Source: Synechococcus sp. WH 7805
GTDB lineage: Bacteria; Cyanobacteriota; Cyanobacteriia; PCC-6307; Cyanobiaceae
Length of the DNA: 64,000 nucleotides
NCBI RefSeq assembly: GCF_000153285.1
Contig: NZ_CH724168.1
Location: 2,395,455-2,459,454 of the forward strand
Direction: 5' to 3'
Shown here: piece after piece, positions 7,848-15,602 of the stretch
Numbering within the stretch: the first letter of the stretch is position 1
Layout of the letters: each line of letters begins with the position of its first letter
Program-made: the position numbers and the translations under genes
The notes under the pieces: generated by a model
What the model saw: the letters and a program-made list of their open reading frames with translations, nothing else
What the model was told of the DNA's origin: nothing
The model's database searches: none

Positions 7848-8098
7848 GCGGGGAATGCTTTCAGCAGTTGCAGCTGGCTAATGCCCTTCAACACTCAGAT
7901 GACGCTTGCGCTGCTGCAGGAACTGCTCCTTGAGCTTCGTGCCAACGAGCCTGATGACTTCAAGGCTTGGCTGTCTCTAGGCATCGAACGGCTAGGAACG
8001 CCTGCTGTTATTTAGCTGCTGGTGGACTGGATGGACCCAATCCTCACGACAGACGAGGCGGACAGGCTGGTGGGTTGGCACTTGGGGGTAAGCCTCTA
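7848..8098 (+). repeat. 251-bp direct repeat, copy A
   Basis: Identical to 9441-9691 except for two transitions near the end (CACTTGGGGGTAAGC against CACCTGGGGGTGAGC). It contains the S-family leader and coding segment. The two copies bracket the gene at 8246-9292 with a period of 1593 bases. Confidence 0.95.
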
Positions 8099-8099
8099 A
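7881..8099 (+). pseudogene. S-family gene, copy interrupted by in-frame TAG
   Basis: The frame from ATG 7881 reads MPFNTQMTLALLQELLLEL to a TAG at 8013-8015 after 44 codons. It then continues in the same frame, 'LLVDWMDPILTTDEADRL...GWHLGVSL', to TAA 8097-8099. Alignment with the intact copy at 2781 puts the TAG where that copy has a Glu codon (G to T change). It could still make a 44-residue protein. No signal for stop-codon read-through is visible. Confidence 0.75.
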
Positions 8100-8245
8100 C
8101 CCAGTCATTGCAGTGCATTTGAACCTCTGTGATGAACATCACAGGCACCTTTGACTCAGATTATCGAGGGGACTAGTGACTCTGGAGATGGTGTGTGTAT
8201 CGGAGGGGGCGACCCCAGGCGACACTCACGAACCAACTCAAACAA

Positions 8246-9292
8246 ATGTCCTTCAAGAAAAACAGCCCAACACTCCCCAAAGTCACCACCTACCCAAAAG
8301 CTCCCACTGACAAACACACAGTTTCCGCGGAGCATCTAGCGGATCAGATAACCAACCATGACATCCTCACCAATCACAGTGTTGAAAAGCACTTAGCTGA
8401 AGTCAACTTTGATGATCACGGTCACTCCATCCTCAAAGAATCAGGACTGACTCGCGGTCACTCCATTCTTGAAACTTCCTTCGGAGACAAGTTGTCTAGC
8501 AGTGATTCAATTCTTGGCGGTGCAGGTAAGCACAAAGAACCACAATTTGGTGAAGAGGGTCTTCGCAGCGCTGTCGGATTTGCCAAGGGTATGGCTGGCA
8601 AAGGGGGCTCAGATTCCGGTTCTGGTCAAGAAATGACATTTACGCCGGAAGAGGGGGCTGCCCTTAATGCCGGATATGAAGCCGGATATGAAGAGGGAAA
8701 AAATGATTCTGGAGTAGATGCTTATACCGAAGGCTATCAAGACGGGCTAGCCAGAGGAGAGACTTCGGACAATGCTGAACAGAGCAATCAAAGCACTCCT
8801 GAAGATGCTAATAACGAATTGTGGGTGGATACCGCTTGCGGCGTGGGCTTAGTAGCGGTCAGTCCAAGTGTAATTGGTGGCATTGCAATCGTAGGAATTT
8901 GTGCAACGTATAAATTAGGTAAAACAGAAAAATGGTGGCGCCCAGGCCCTGATGACAACGGCGGCAGCGAAGGCGGTTTCATGACCTGGAAGCTGCAGGA
9001 TCAGCTCTCTAATGGCCTCCAAGATGTCAAAGATCCCATCACCAACCCTTACGACGAAAACCAAGGTGGCGGTGTCCTAACTGCATCCGATCTAGAAAAA
9101 ATGGAGTCCGATCTTCGCAAAGATCCCGCTACGAACTGGGGCGATGACACCTATGTCAACTTTGTGGGTTCTATTGAGATGAATGTTTTCGAGATAGCCC
9201 TCAATGATCCCAGCATCAACTGGGGCGACAACTCCACCACCACCGACAAAGTTATTGACACCATCTTTACCCCTGATCAGAATGTGTTTTGA
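8246..9292 (+). CDS. Hypothetical protein with glycine-rich hydrophobic segment (348 residues)
   Basis: ATG 8246 is used because upstream frame sequence (from 8195) looks non-coding. The N-terminal third is polar and His-rich, with repeated 'GHSIL' motifs (DDHGHSILKESGL, TRGHSILETSFG) and 'SDSILGG'. The middle has tandem 'GYEAGYEEGKN' and 'GYQDGLARGE' segments. About residues 210-235 form a hydrophobic glycine-containing stretch (CGVGLVAVSPSVIGGIAIVG) that could insert in a membrane. The C-terminal third has two similar blocks (ATNWGDDTYVNF... and SINWGDNSTTTDK). No family is recognised. It is enclosed by the two 251-bp repeats and followed by T copy 4. Confidence 0.6.
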   Translation: MSFKKNSPTLPKVTTYPKAPTDKHTVSAEHLADQITNHDILTNHSVEKHLAEVNFDDHGHSILKESGLTRGHSILETSFGDKLSSSDSILGGAGKHKEPQFGEEGLRSAVGFAKGMAGKGGSDSGSGQEMTFTPEEGAALNAGYEAGYEEGKNDSGVDAYTEGYQDGLARGETSDNAEQSNQSTPEDANNELWVDTACGVGLVAVSPSVIGGIAIVGICATYKLGKTEKWWRPGPDDNGGSEGGFMTWKLQDQLSNGLQDVKDPITNPYDENQGGGVLTASDLEKMESDLRKDPATNWGDDTYVNFVGSIEMNVFEIALNDPSINWGDNSTTTDKVIDTIFTPDQNVF

Positions 9293-9319
9293 TCCCATTG
9301 CCTGGGAGCCTGATGCTTA

Positions 9320-9427
9320 TGCGATGAGCTGAAAGCGATAAACGCTAACGAGCCAAAAGCATAAGGCGTGATTGTCGCTATCCATCTCCCGACAAAACAT
9401 TCACCCCGTCGCAAGGCAGGGTTTTTT
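9320..9427 (+). repeat. T element, copy 4
   Basis: GAGCTGAAAGC, then GATTGTCG...CGACAAAA with loop CTATCCATCTCC, then CCCCGTC-GCAA-GGCAGGG (9404-9421) and six T (9422-9427). The terminator stem has one mismatch and a shortened loop compared with copy 2. It begins 28 bases after the gene at 8246-9292 and probably ends its transcript. It is followed directly by an S copy and then a P-like segment, so this is the most complete T-S-P unit. Confidence 0.75.
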
Positions 9428-9440
9428 GTTGCCATCAATA

Positions 9441-9691
9441 GCGGGGAATGCTTTCAGCAGTTGCAGCTGGCTAATGCCCTTCAACACTCAGATGACGCTT
9501 GCGCTGCTGCAGGAACTGCTCCTTGAGCTTCGTGCCAACGAGCCTGATGACTTCAAGGCTTGGCTGTCTCTAGGCATCGAACGGCTAGGAACGCCTGCTG
9601 TTATTTAGCTGCTGGTGGACTGGATGGACCCAATCCTCACGACAGACGAGGCGGACAGGCTGGTGGGTTGGCACCTGGGGGTGAGCCTCTA
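9441..9691 (+). repeat. 251-bp direct repeat, copy B
   Basis: Partner of 7848-8098, two mismatches in 251 bases. Such near identity in a non-essential segment implies a recent duplication or ongoing gene conversion. Homologous recombination between the copies would excise a 1593-base circle carrying the 8246-9292 gene. Confidence 0.95.
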
Positions 9692-9692
9692 G
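9474..9692 (+). pseudogene. S-family gene, second copy with the same in-frame TAG
   Basis: Reads the same 44 codons as the copy at 7881 and stops at the same TAG (9606-9608); the C-terminal remainder stays open to TAG 9690-9692. The shared nonsense change shows the duplication happened after the mutation. Confidence 0.75.
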
Positions 9693-9728
9693 AACTTTTG
9701 GGTGATAAAAGAGGCTGCAATCGAGCAA

Positions 9729-9755
9729 ATAAATCCCCCGATTGAGGGAGGCGGC
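9729..9755 (+). repeat. Diverged P-like palindrome (copy 5)
   Basis: AAATCCCCCGATTGAGGGAGGCGGCC, preceded by GGCTGCAATCGAGC, resembles the P middle and one palindromic end. It lies between the S copy and the GIY-YIG gene, at the place where P is expected in a T-S-P unit. Confidence 0.4.
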
Positions 9756-9784
9756 CGTGCCTGGGCTGTTGCCAACCTTGATTT

Positions 9785-10405
9785 ATGACTGAAGGCATCG
9801 TTTACGTCCTCACGAATCCGGCCATGCCTGGCATCGTGAAAATTGGAAAGACCACCCGTGGCATGGGTGCTCGTCTCAACGAGCTGTACTCGACTGGAGT
9901 ACCACTGCCGTTTGAGTGCGCGTATGCCGCCAGGGTTGATGACGAGAGCAAGGTTGAGCGTGCGTTTCACCAGGCGTTCGGCCCGTATCGCATCAACCCA
10001 CGTCGGGAGTTTTTCGACATTGAGCCAGAGCAGGCGATTGCACTGCTGGAGCTAATGGCTCTTGAGGACATGACGCCTGCATTGCAGGAGGAAGCCAATC
10101 AGGTTGATGTTGAAGCCAAGGCTGGCGCTGAGAAGTTGAAGCGGTCACGTAGACCACCCATTAACTATCTGGAACTTGGAATACCTGTTGGCAGCACACT
10201 GCTCTACATCGGTGATGGTCAAACCACTTGCACTGTTGCTGATGGGCGCAAGGTGGAATTTCAAGGCGAAGTGATGTCAATTTCAAAATTGACGGCAGAC
10301 CTGCGAAACATTCCAGGAAGACCCATCAACGGACCTGCTTACTGGTCTTTTAACGGGCGCTTACTGGGTGATATCTACGAAGAGGCCTATAGCCAGGCTG
10401 ATTGA
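9785..10405 (+). CDS. GIY-YIG (T5orf172/Mug113-type) nuclease-like protein with C-terminal modified-base-reader-like domain
   Basis: Residues 4-90 form a GIY-YIG family domain of T5orf172/Mug113 type: 'GIVYVLTNPAMPGIVKIGKT' (Y-V-L...V-K-I-G), 'RLNELYSTGVPLPFE', then 'VERAFHQAF' and 'NPRREFFDIEPE'. Residues 125-200 ('GIPVGSTLLYIGDGQTTCTV', 'ISKLTADLRNI', 'GPAYWSFNGRLL') resemble the small C-terminal domain often joined to GIY-YIG or methyltransferase proteins (RAMA/DUF4357-like); that assignment is tentative. It is followed, 24 bases later, by an HNH endonuclease gene in the same direction. The pair may act on foreign or modified DNA. Confidence 0.7.
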   Translation: MTEGIVYVLTNPAMPGIVKIGKTTRGMGARLNELYSTGVPLPFECAYAARVDDESKVERAFHQAFGPYRINPRREFFDIEPEQAIALLELMALEDMTPALQEEANQVDVEAKAGAEKLKRSRRPPINYLELGIPVGSTLLYIGDGQTTCTVADGRKVEFQGEVMSISKLTADLRNIPGRPINGPAYWSFNGRLLGDIYEEAYSQAD

Positions 10406-10429
10406 TTGGTTCCTGAGACCATAACTGAA

Positions 10430-11167
10430 ATGTCTCTTATACAAAACCCGGATACGAAGCAGCAGTTTTATGAGTGGATGCTTGCTGAGGGCAGTCTTAC
10501 TGAAAAGAGCTGCAAGTCTTACTGCGGTGCGATTTCTACTATTTCCAGATGGGCAGTCGAGGAGAACGTCCTCGCAGGATCAATTTATGATGTCGTCGAT
10601 TTATCGGTTTTCCTAGAGGCAAAAGAGCTTGCATCTGGGACCAATGAATTCGTGGTTCGCAACATTAGAGGCAGAAAGATGTTTAGTAGCGCTCTGGATT
10701 GGTACGAAAAGTTTTTGAGGCACGCCTATGTTTTCGTGGGGGATGCTGAGTCCAGGGAAGTTGTGTTAACTACGTCCTCTCTGGCTTTGCGGGAGTCGAG
10801 GGTTGGGCAGGGTATTTTCCGCCGTCAGCTCAATGACTACTGGGGAAATATGTGCGCTGTCACTGGATACCTGGACACTGACGCTGAAAGCATCTTGATT
10901 GGCTCCCACATCAAACCATGGGCAAAAAGCTCAAATCATGAAAGACTTGATCCTTATAACGGGCTGCTGCTGACACCCAATTTGGACAAGTTGTTTGATA
11001 AGGGCTATGTGTCCTTTGCGAGTAATGGAGTAATACTGATATCAGGCTCGCTGGTATCACCAGATGTTTTAGGTTTGAGTGCTGATATGGCTATTAACGA
11101 GGATAAGTTCGATGGTCGGCATCAGGCTTATTTAGATTATCACCGTGCTGAATTATTCAAAGATTGA
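10430..11167 (+). CDS. HNH endonuclease, restriction-enzyme type (245 residues)
   Basis: The C-terminal half has the HNH layout of restriction-type endonucleases: 'FRRQLNDYWGNMCAVTGY', 'ESILIGSHIKPWAKS' (the H of HNH), 'ERLDPYNGLLLTPNLDKLFD' (the N and final residues), then 'GYVSF...GVILIS'. The N-terminal 110 residues ('SLTEKSCKSYCGAISTISRWA') resemble a helical DNA-binding domain similar to the SAM-like N-terminal domain of recombinases. ATG 10430 is preferred over TTG 10406, which immediately follows the upstream stop. No cognate methyltransferase is in the window, so it could be a modification-dependent or orphan nuclease. T copy 5 begins at its stop codon. Confidence 0.75.
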   Translation: MSLIQNPDTKQQFYEWMLAEGSLTEKSCKSYCGAISTISRWAVEENVLAGSIYDVVDLSVFLEAKELASGTNEFVVRNIRGRKMFSSALDWYEKFLRHAYVFVGDAESREVVLTTSSLALRESRVGQGIFRRQLNDYWGNMCAVTGYLDTDAESILIGSHIKPWAKSSNHERLDPYNGLLLTPNLDKLFDKGYVSFASNGVILISGSLVSPDVLGLSADMAINEDKFDGRHQAYLDYHRAELFKD

Positions 11168-11172
11168 CCCTT

Positions 11173-11253
11173 TGCACGGGAAAAGCAGGGGCGTGGTTGT
11201 CGCTATCGATCTCCCGACAAAATATTCACCCCGTCATTAATGGCGGGGTTTTT
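11173..11253 (+). repeat. T element, copy 5, terminator of the nuclease pair
   Basis: GCACGGGAAAAGCAGGGGCG, then GTTGTCG...CGACAA around loop CTATCGATCTCC, then CCCCGTC-ATTAAT-GGCGGGG (11229-11248) and five T. It starts within six bases of the HNH stop codon. Confidence 0.8.
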
Positions 11254-11330
11254 GTGTGCTTACAAAGCTTGGGGAGAGGGTGAAAACAAGACAATGTAAC
11301 TCGTAAACCATCCACCAACCAAGAGAGCCC

Positions 11331-11356
11331 AAAAAAATAGCCCGCAAAAGCAGGCT
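11331..11356 (-). terminator. Intrinsic terminator of the 11398-13014 gene
   Basis: On the minus strand: AGCCTGC-TTTT-GCGGGCT followed by ATTTTTTT. It lies 42 bases past the stop of the RTX-like gene. Confidence 0.75.
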
Positions 11357-11397
11357 TGGAAATAGAAACGATAGGAAGATAAAATTCCTAATTTGAA

Positions 11398-13014
11398 TCA
11401 AGCTAATTCAATCATATCGTTCTGATTTACAATATAGACAGAACCTTCTTGAAGAAGAAGCGATTGGTCATCAGCCAAGCCGGCAATGCGTTCAACACTC
11501 CTTAGATCCATCGAGACGCCATCGACGCGGGTAAGTATGTTGTTTTCAAACTCGTAGATCCCTGTCGTCAATTTAATAATATCTATGCCTCTTCCACCAT
11601 TGAAATTGCCTGTGCCAAAACCAAGGATAAAATCATTTCCACTACCTAATCTTGTAGTGCCATCGCCGCCGAAGTCACCATCGAGTGATTCGATGATATC
11701 ATCACCACCGCCTAGCTTGATCGTTCCAAAGTTAGTAATTCCCTGATTGCTTTCAATCCCATCAAAAGCAAATCCAGCAACTACATCATTACCCGCTCCA
11801 AGTTTAATCGTGCTGGATGAATCAAGGAGAATACCTGAATTAAAAAAGCCACCAACGGCTTCACCTTCGATTAGATTGTTACCACCCTTTGATTGAATTG
11901 TCGAATTTTCGAGCTCGATTCCACTTGTAACTGATCCTCCTTTTGAAATAGCTGCGCCAAGGACAAAGTCGTCACCATTTCCAAGCTTAAGAAGAGCCTG
12001 ATTATCGACGCTACCGATGCTGATGATACCGGACGTTATTTGTTCGCCAGCTGAAAACGCCTCACCAGTAACCCTATCAGAACCAGCACCTAACGAAATG
12101 TTTGAGAATGCATTACCGATACCACCAACTCTACCTCCAATAGCCTCCTCTGAATTATCGGCAAATGCAACACCTTCCATCACATCGTTACCACCTCCTG
12201 TGCTTATGACAGATCCGTCCCTATTAAGGATTCCAGCGATCTTGCCACCATCGAGTAAACCGGTCAAATCATCAGCAACGCCAAAGACAAAATCATTTCC
12301 CAAGCCTGTTGAAATAGTTGAGAAATCGTCATTCTCGATACCAGCGGCTTCATTAAGAGCGGCTGCTTGACCATCAATCAAATCATTACCTCTTCCTGTT
12401 TTAATAAGACCTCCTGAGATATTTTCAACTCCTTCAACATCAAAAGTGGCTACAGCATTACCGACAATGCGATCATTACCGTTGCCTGAGTCAATCAAGC
12501 CTCCAGGATTGAAGATACCTTTTACATTCTCTACACCTGAATCGGCACCGCTGATTAAATCAAGTTGGTCGCCGGTGGAGATCACGCCTGTGGGACCATT
12601 GCTGATGCCTCCAGTAGCTCCGATAACAAAGTCTTCGCCTCTATTAAAATCAATAAAACCGTCATTAAGGAATACTCCAGTAAGTAGATTGTCCCCAAAT
12701 CGATTATCATCAAAGATCACACCTTGGTTAAAAAGAACAGGTGCAATAAGTGTTCCATTCAATTCAAAATCCTCTCCTTCCTGAATAATGGTTAAAGGTG
12801 CAATTTCGATAGACCTTCCCGGAACAAAGGCTTCAAGAAGAAGACGTTCTGCTTGGCGTTCAATTTCTCCTGGTGCAGCAGGCTGACCATAAAGTTCTGC
12901 AGTAATATTACCGATAATCTCTAGAGCGTCTCCAGCAATGTCTGTGTTGAATTCGATTAAAGTTTCAAATACTTCATCAAGGTCGATGTTCATTGGGGAG
13001 TTTTCCACTGTCAT
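11398..13014 (-). CDS. Repeat-rich RTX/hemolysin-like calcium-binding protein (538 residues)
   Basis: After an 80-residue acidic N-terminus, the protein is built of about a dozen repeats of roughly 35 residues. Each has a 'GxGNDxVxG' calcium-binding-like turn (GSGNDFILGFG, GAGNDVVAGFA, GNGDDFVLGAA, GRGNDLIDGQA) separated by 'GIxNxGxI' segments. This gives a beta-roll or beta-helix appearance. It has no classical signal peptide, as is normal for proteins of type I secretion, but no transporter is encoded here. Low GC and the repeat structure fit a secreted structural or adhesive role. It lies between T copies 5 and 6 on the opposite strand, with its own terminator. Confidence 0.7.
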   Translation of the reverse strand: MTVENSPMNIDLDEVFETLIEFNTDIAGDALEIIGNITAELYGQPAAPGEIERQAERLLLEAFVPGRSIEIAPLTIIQEGEDFELNGTLIAPVLFNQGVIFDDNRFGDNLLTGVFLNDGFIDFNRGEDFVIGATGGISNGPTGVISTGDQLDLISGADSGVENVKGIFNPGGLIDSGNGNDRIVGNAVATFDVEGVENISGGLIKTGRGNDLIDGQAAALNEAAGIENDDFSTISTGLGNDFVFGVADDLTGLLDGGKIAGILNRDGSVISTGGGNDVMEGVAFADNSEEAIGGRVGGIGNAFSNISLGAGSDRVTGEAFSAGEQITSGIISIGSVDNQALLKLGNGDDFVLGAAISKGGSVTSGIELENSTIQSKGGNNLIEGEAVGGFFNSGILLDSSSTIKLGAGNDVVAGFAFDGIESNQGITNFGTIKLGGGDDIIESLDGDFGGDGTTRLGSGNDFILGFGTGNFNGGRGIDIIKLTTGIYEFENNILTRVDGVSMDLRSVERIAGLADDQSLLLQEGSVYIVNQNDMIELA

Positions 13015-13393
13015 TTTAAAAGCCGTGAATCTGAGGTGAAGTTGCGCACTGCGAGAATTAAAGTAATCAGGCTTGGGATATGAGGTTTCAGTGACTCAAA
13101 TCCGGCGCCTAGAAAGTGTATCAAGAATAAAGATGATTCGAGGTCATCAATATTAAGAAATTTTGCAAGGATTTTCGCTTTAGGCATGCTCGCATAATAC
13201 TTATGAAACAACTATGAATGACATCTGATTGCTGTGCTCCTACCGATACACTTTGAATTTTTAAACAACTCTTGAGCCCTAATTCGCCCTTTAGCATACA
13301 TTTTCCTTCTGACATTGCTCAGGACCGCTGCACGACAACTGTTTTGACTTTATAAAGGAACATATTTCTCTAGCTGTGAGCCATGTATGACTT
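13015..13393. other. Non-coding AT-rich stretch upstream of the RTX-like gene
   Basis: No protein-like frame is seen on either strand. This stretch holds the promoter region of the minus-strand RTX-like gene (not resolved) and leads into T copy 6. Two 60-65 codon frames here on the minus strand have no sign of being genes. Confidence 0.35.
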
Positions 13394-13475
13394 GCAAGGG
13401 GAAAGCAGGGGGCGTGGTTGTCGCTATCGATCTCCCGACAAAACATTCACCCCGTCAGCAATGACGGGGTTTTTT
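13394..13475 (+). repeat. T element, copy 6, ending in an intrinsic terminator
   Basis: GCAAGGGGAAAGCAGGGGGC, GTTGTCG...CGACAA around CTATCGATCTCC, then CCCCGTC-AGCAAT-GACGGGG (13450-13469) and six T. The terminator stem has T-A where copy 2 has T-G and copy 1 has C-G, so the stem is preserved by covariation. P copy 4 follows at once. Confidence 0.8.
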
Positions 13476-13481
13476 GCTGCT

Positions 13482-13544
13482 CCCCCAACTGGGGGAGGCA
13501 AATAGCTGCAAACGGGTGGGTTTATCCCTCAGTTGGGGGATGTG
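13482..13544 (+). repeat. P palindromic repeat, copy 4
   Basis: CCCCCAACTGGGGGAGGC at the left and ATCCCTCAGTTGGGGGATGTG-type sequence at the right, with middle AGCTGCAAACGGGTGGG. It is joined directly to T copy 6, with no S segment. Confidence 0.75.
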
Positions 13545-13679
13545 TAGATCCTCTAGTCAGCCGAAAGTAGCTCTGATCCCGGTTCTACCAGAACCACTGG
13601 AACAAAAGCAGCGCCAACAACTGCTGCCCCTTACCCAGAAGCCAACCTTTACCCGCAGATGATACTGCGCTGATTCAGT

Positions 13680-15515
13680 ATGACTATTTTGACTCGCGGA
13701 ATTGCTGAAGGCTTAATCCGCAGGCAAGGCCTAGACCTAATCATTCCCGATACCTACACAGAGATTGCACCATTTGCATTTAACAGTCAACCAATTAATA
13801 GTGTTGTAATTCCTGATAGCGTAACGGCAATTGGCGAAGCGGCATTTGAGTTTACTGATCTAACTCGGGTCACTCTTCCTCAAGGCCTTAAAGAGATATC
13901 AAGGGATGCTTTTGGCGTTACACGCTTGACAAGCGTAGATATTCCCGACAGCGTTGAGACAATCGGATTTCGCGCCTTTGCTGGTAGCCCTATTGTTGAT
14001 CTAAGGCTAAACAACGGCCTAAAATTGATTGATAACTCTGCCTTTCTTGCAACAAAAATTGAAACCTTAGTGATTCCAGATAGCGTAGAAACAATTGGCT
14101 TCAAAGCTTTTGCGGCGTTAGATTTGGACCCATCAAATAGAACTTTGAAAAGCCTTGATCTAGGCTCTGGTATTACAACCATCAATAGCAAGGCTTTTGA
14201 AAACCAACAATTAGGCGGTAATCTAAAGCTTCCTGATAGTCTTACTTCTATTGGTGGCGAAGCCTTTGGCAACAATGAACTGACCAGCATTGAAATTGGT
14301 TCAGGGCTGAAGGTTCTCGATGGTTTTTTGTTTAACAACCTTTCCAGTATTGATATTCCTAACACCGTGACTGTGGTTAGGGGCCTTGATGGCAATCAAC
14401 TCACCAGTATTGAAATCCCAGAATCAGTTACCGTTGTTAGTGGACTTTCCGATAATCAGTTGTCATCTGTTGTCATACCTAATAGCGTAACTGACATATG
14501 GAATGGTGCATTTGCGAACAACCAGTTGACTAATGTTGTTATCGGAAACTCGGTCGAAAGAATTGGTAGCGATGCTTTTAGAGGCAATCAGCTAACAAGT
14601 ATAGATATCCCCGGCAATGTAATTGACATAGGCAACTATGCATTTGCAGACAATCAATTGCAAGAGCTGAACCTTGATAGCTCCCTGTCATTTAACAACT
14701 TCATCAATCTTGGAGTATTCCAAAATAATCAGCTGTCAAGAGTAGTCATTCCTGAAGGCATTGAAGTCATCAAGGGAGGTGCTTTCAGTGGCAACTCGCT
14801 TACAAGCGCTGAATTTCCTGACAGTCTTGTACGCATCGAAGGTGGTGCATTTCAGGATAATAACTTCACAACAGTTGTTGTGCCTGATAACACCAGCTTG
14901 TCTGGTTTTGCGTTTGATTTAGATGTCGAGATATTTAGAGAGAGTTTTGCACCGGCAACAGTTGTCAAGGATGTCAACTACACACTACAGAGTAATGAAG
15001 ACAACCTGATCCTGACAGGTGTCGAACCCTTGAGAGGCAATGGCAATGAGTTCATCAACATTATCGAAGGTAATGCTGGTAACAACAAACTCAGAGGCTT
15101 CTTTGCTCCAGACATTCTCAAAGGGAATGATGGTCGTGACAAGATCAAAGGTGATGAAGGAGCTGACACTCTGATTGGTGGTGTCGGTGGGGACATCCTC
15201 ACTGGTGGCAGCGGCAGCGACAGCTTTGTCTACGAGACCATCACTGACTCAGGCGTCACACGAAAAACGCGTGACAAGATCACTGACTTCCAGGTCGGAG
15301 AGGACCTGATTGATCTCTCTCAGATCGATGCCAATCCAAACCTCTTTGGTGATCAAGCCTTTGAGTTCATCGGGGCTGCCAAGTTTTCGGAAGCTGGTCA
15401 AGCACGATTCAAGAACGGTTTACTCAGACTCAATGTTGATGATGACCGTCGGGCAGAGTTCCAAGTCAAGCTCAAAGGTGTGACTGAGCTGTTTGTTGAC
15501 TCACTGATTCTCTGA
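13680..15515 (+). CDS. BspA-type leucine-rich repeat protein with C-terminal RTX domain (611 residues)
   Basis: Residues about 25-420 are some 16 LRR_5 (BspA/Treponema-type) repeats of about 23 residues, with the pattern 'IPDSVTxIGxxAF...LTSVDIPDSV'. Repeats of this class are used by surface proteins for binding partners. Residues about 440-520 hold RTX nonapeptides (GNDGRDKIKGDEGADTLIGG). The last 90 residues ('TDSGVTRKTRDKITDFQVGE', 'FIGAAKFSEAGQARFKNG') match the C-terminus of the 3127-3909 protein and are the likely type I secretion region. There is no N-terminal signal peptide. It is probably an extracellular binding protein; the ligand is unknown. Confidence 0.8.
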   Translation: MTILTRGIAEGLIRRQGLDLIIPDTYTEIAPFAFNSQPINSVVIPDSVTAIGEAAFEFTDLTRVTLPQGLKEISRDAFGVTRLTSVDIPDSVETIGFRAFAGSPIVDLRLNNGLKLIDNSAFLATKIETLVIPDSVETIGFKAFAALDLDPSNRTLKSLDLGSGITTINSKAFENQQLGGNLKLPDSLTSIGGEAFGNNELTSIEIGSGLKVLDGFLFNNLSSIDIPNTVTVVRGLDGNQLTSIEIPESVTVVSGLSDNQLSSVVIPNSVTDIWNGAFANNQLTNVVIGNSVERIGSDAFRGNQLTSIDIPGNVIDIGNYAFADNQLQELNLDSSLSFNNFINLGVFQNNQLSRVVIPEGIEVIKGGAFSGNSLTSAEFPDSLVRIEGGAFQDNNFTTVVVPDNTSLSGFAFDLDVEIFRESFAPATVVKDVNYTLQSNEDNLILTGVEPLRGNGNEFINIIEGNAGNNKLRGFFAPDILKGNDGRDKIKGDEGADTLIGGVGGDILTGGSGSDSFVYETITDSGVTRKTRDKITDFQVGEDLIDLSQIDANPNLFGDQAFEFIGAAKFSEAGQARFKNGLLRLNVDDDRRAEFQVKLKGVTELFVDSLIL

Positions 15516-15526
15516 CTTTTCGCTGG

Positions 15527-15560
15527 GCATACCCGTCAGTAATGGCGAGGTTGTTTGTTG
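15527..15560 (+). repeat. Degenerate T terminator remnant (copy 7)
   Basis: CATACCCGTCAGTAATGGCGAGGTTGTTTG resembles the terminator end of T, but both the stem and the T-run are damaged. It lies just after the LRR-RTX gene and is followed by an S-family segment, as in copy 4. Confidence 0.55.
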
Positions 15561-15602
15561 CCATCAATAGCGGGGAGTGCTTTGAGCAGTTGCACCTGAC
15601 CA

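Noticed and set aside
9372-9608. Plus-strand open frame of 78 codons ending in the S copy
   Set aside because: It begins inside T copy 4 and crosses its terminator. Only the part from ATG 9474 belongs to the S family.
7881-9692. Programmed stop-codon read-through in the S-family copies
   Set aside because: The TAG stands where the intact copy has a Glu codon, and no read-through signal is visible. A shared nonsense mutation passed on by duplication explains it more simply.
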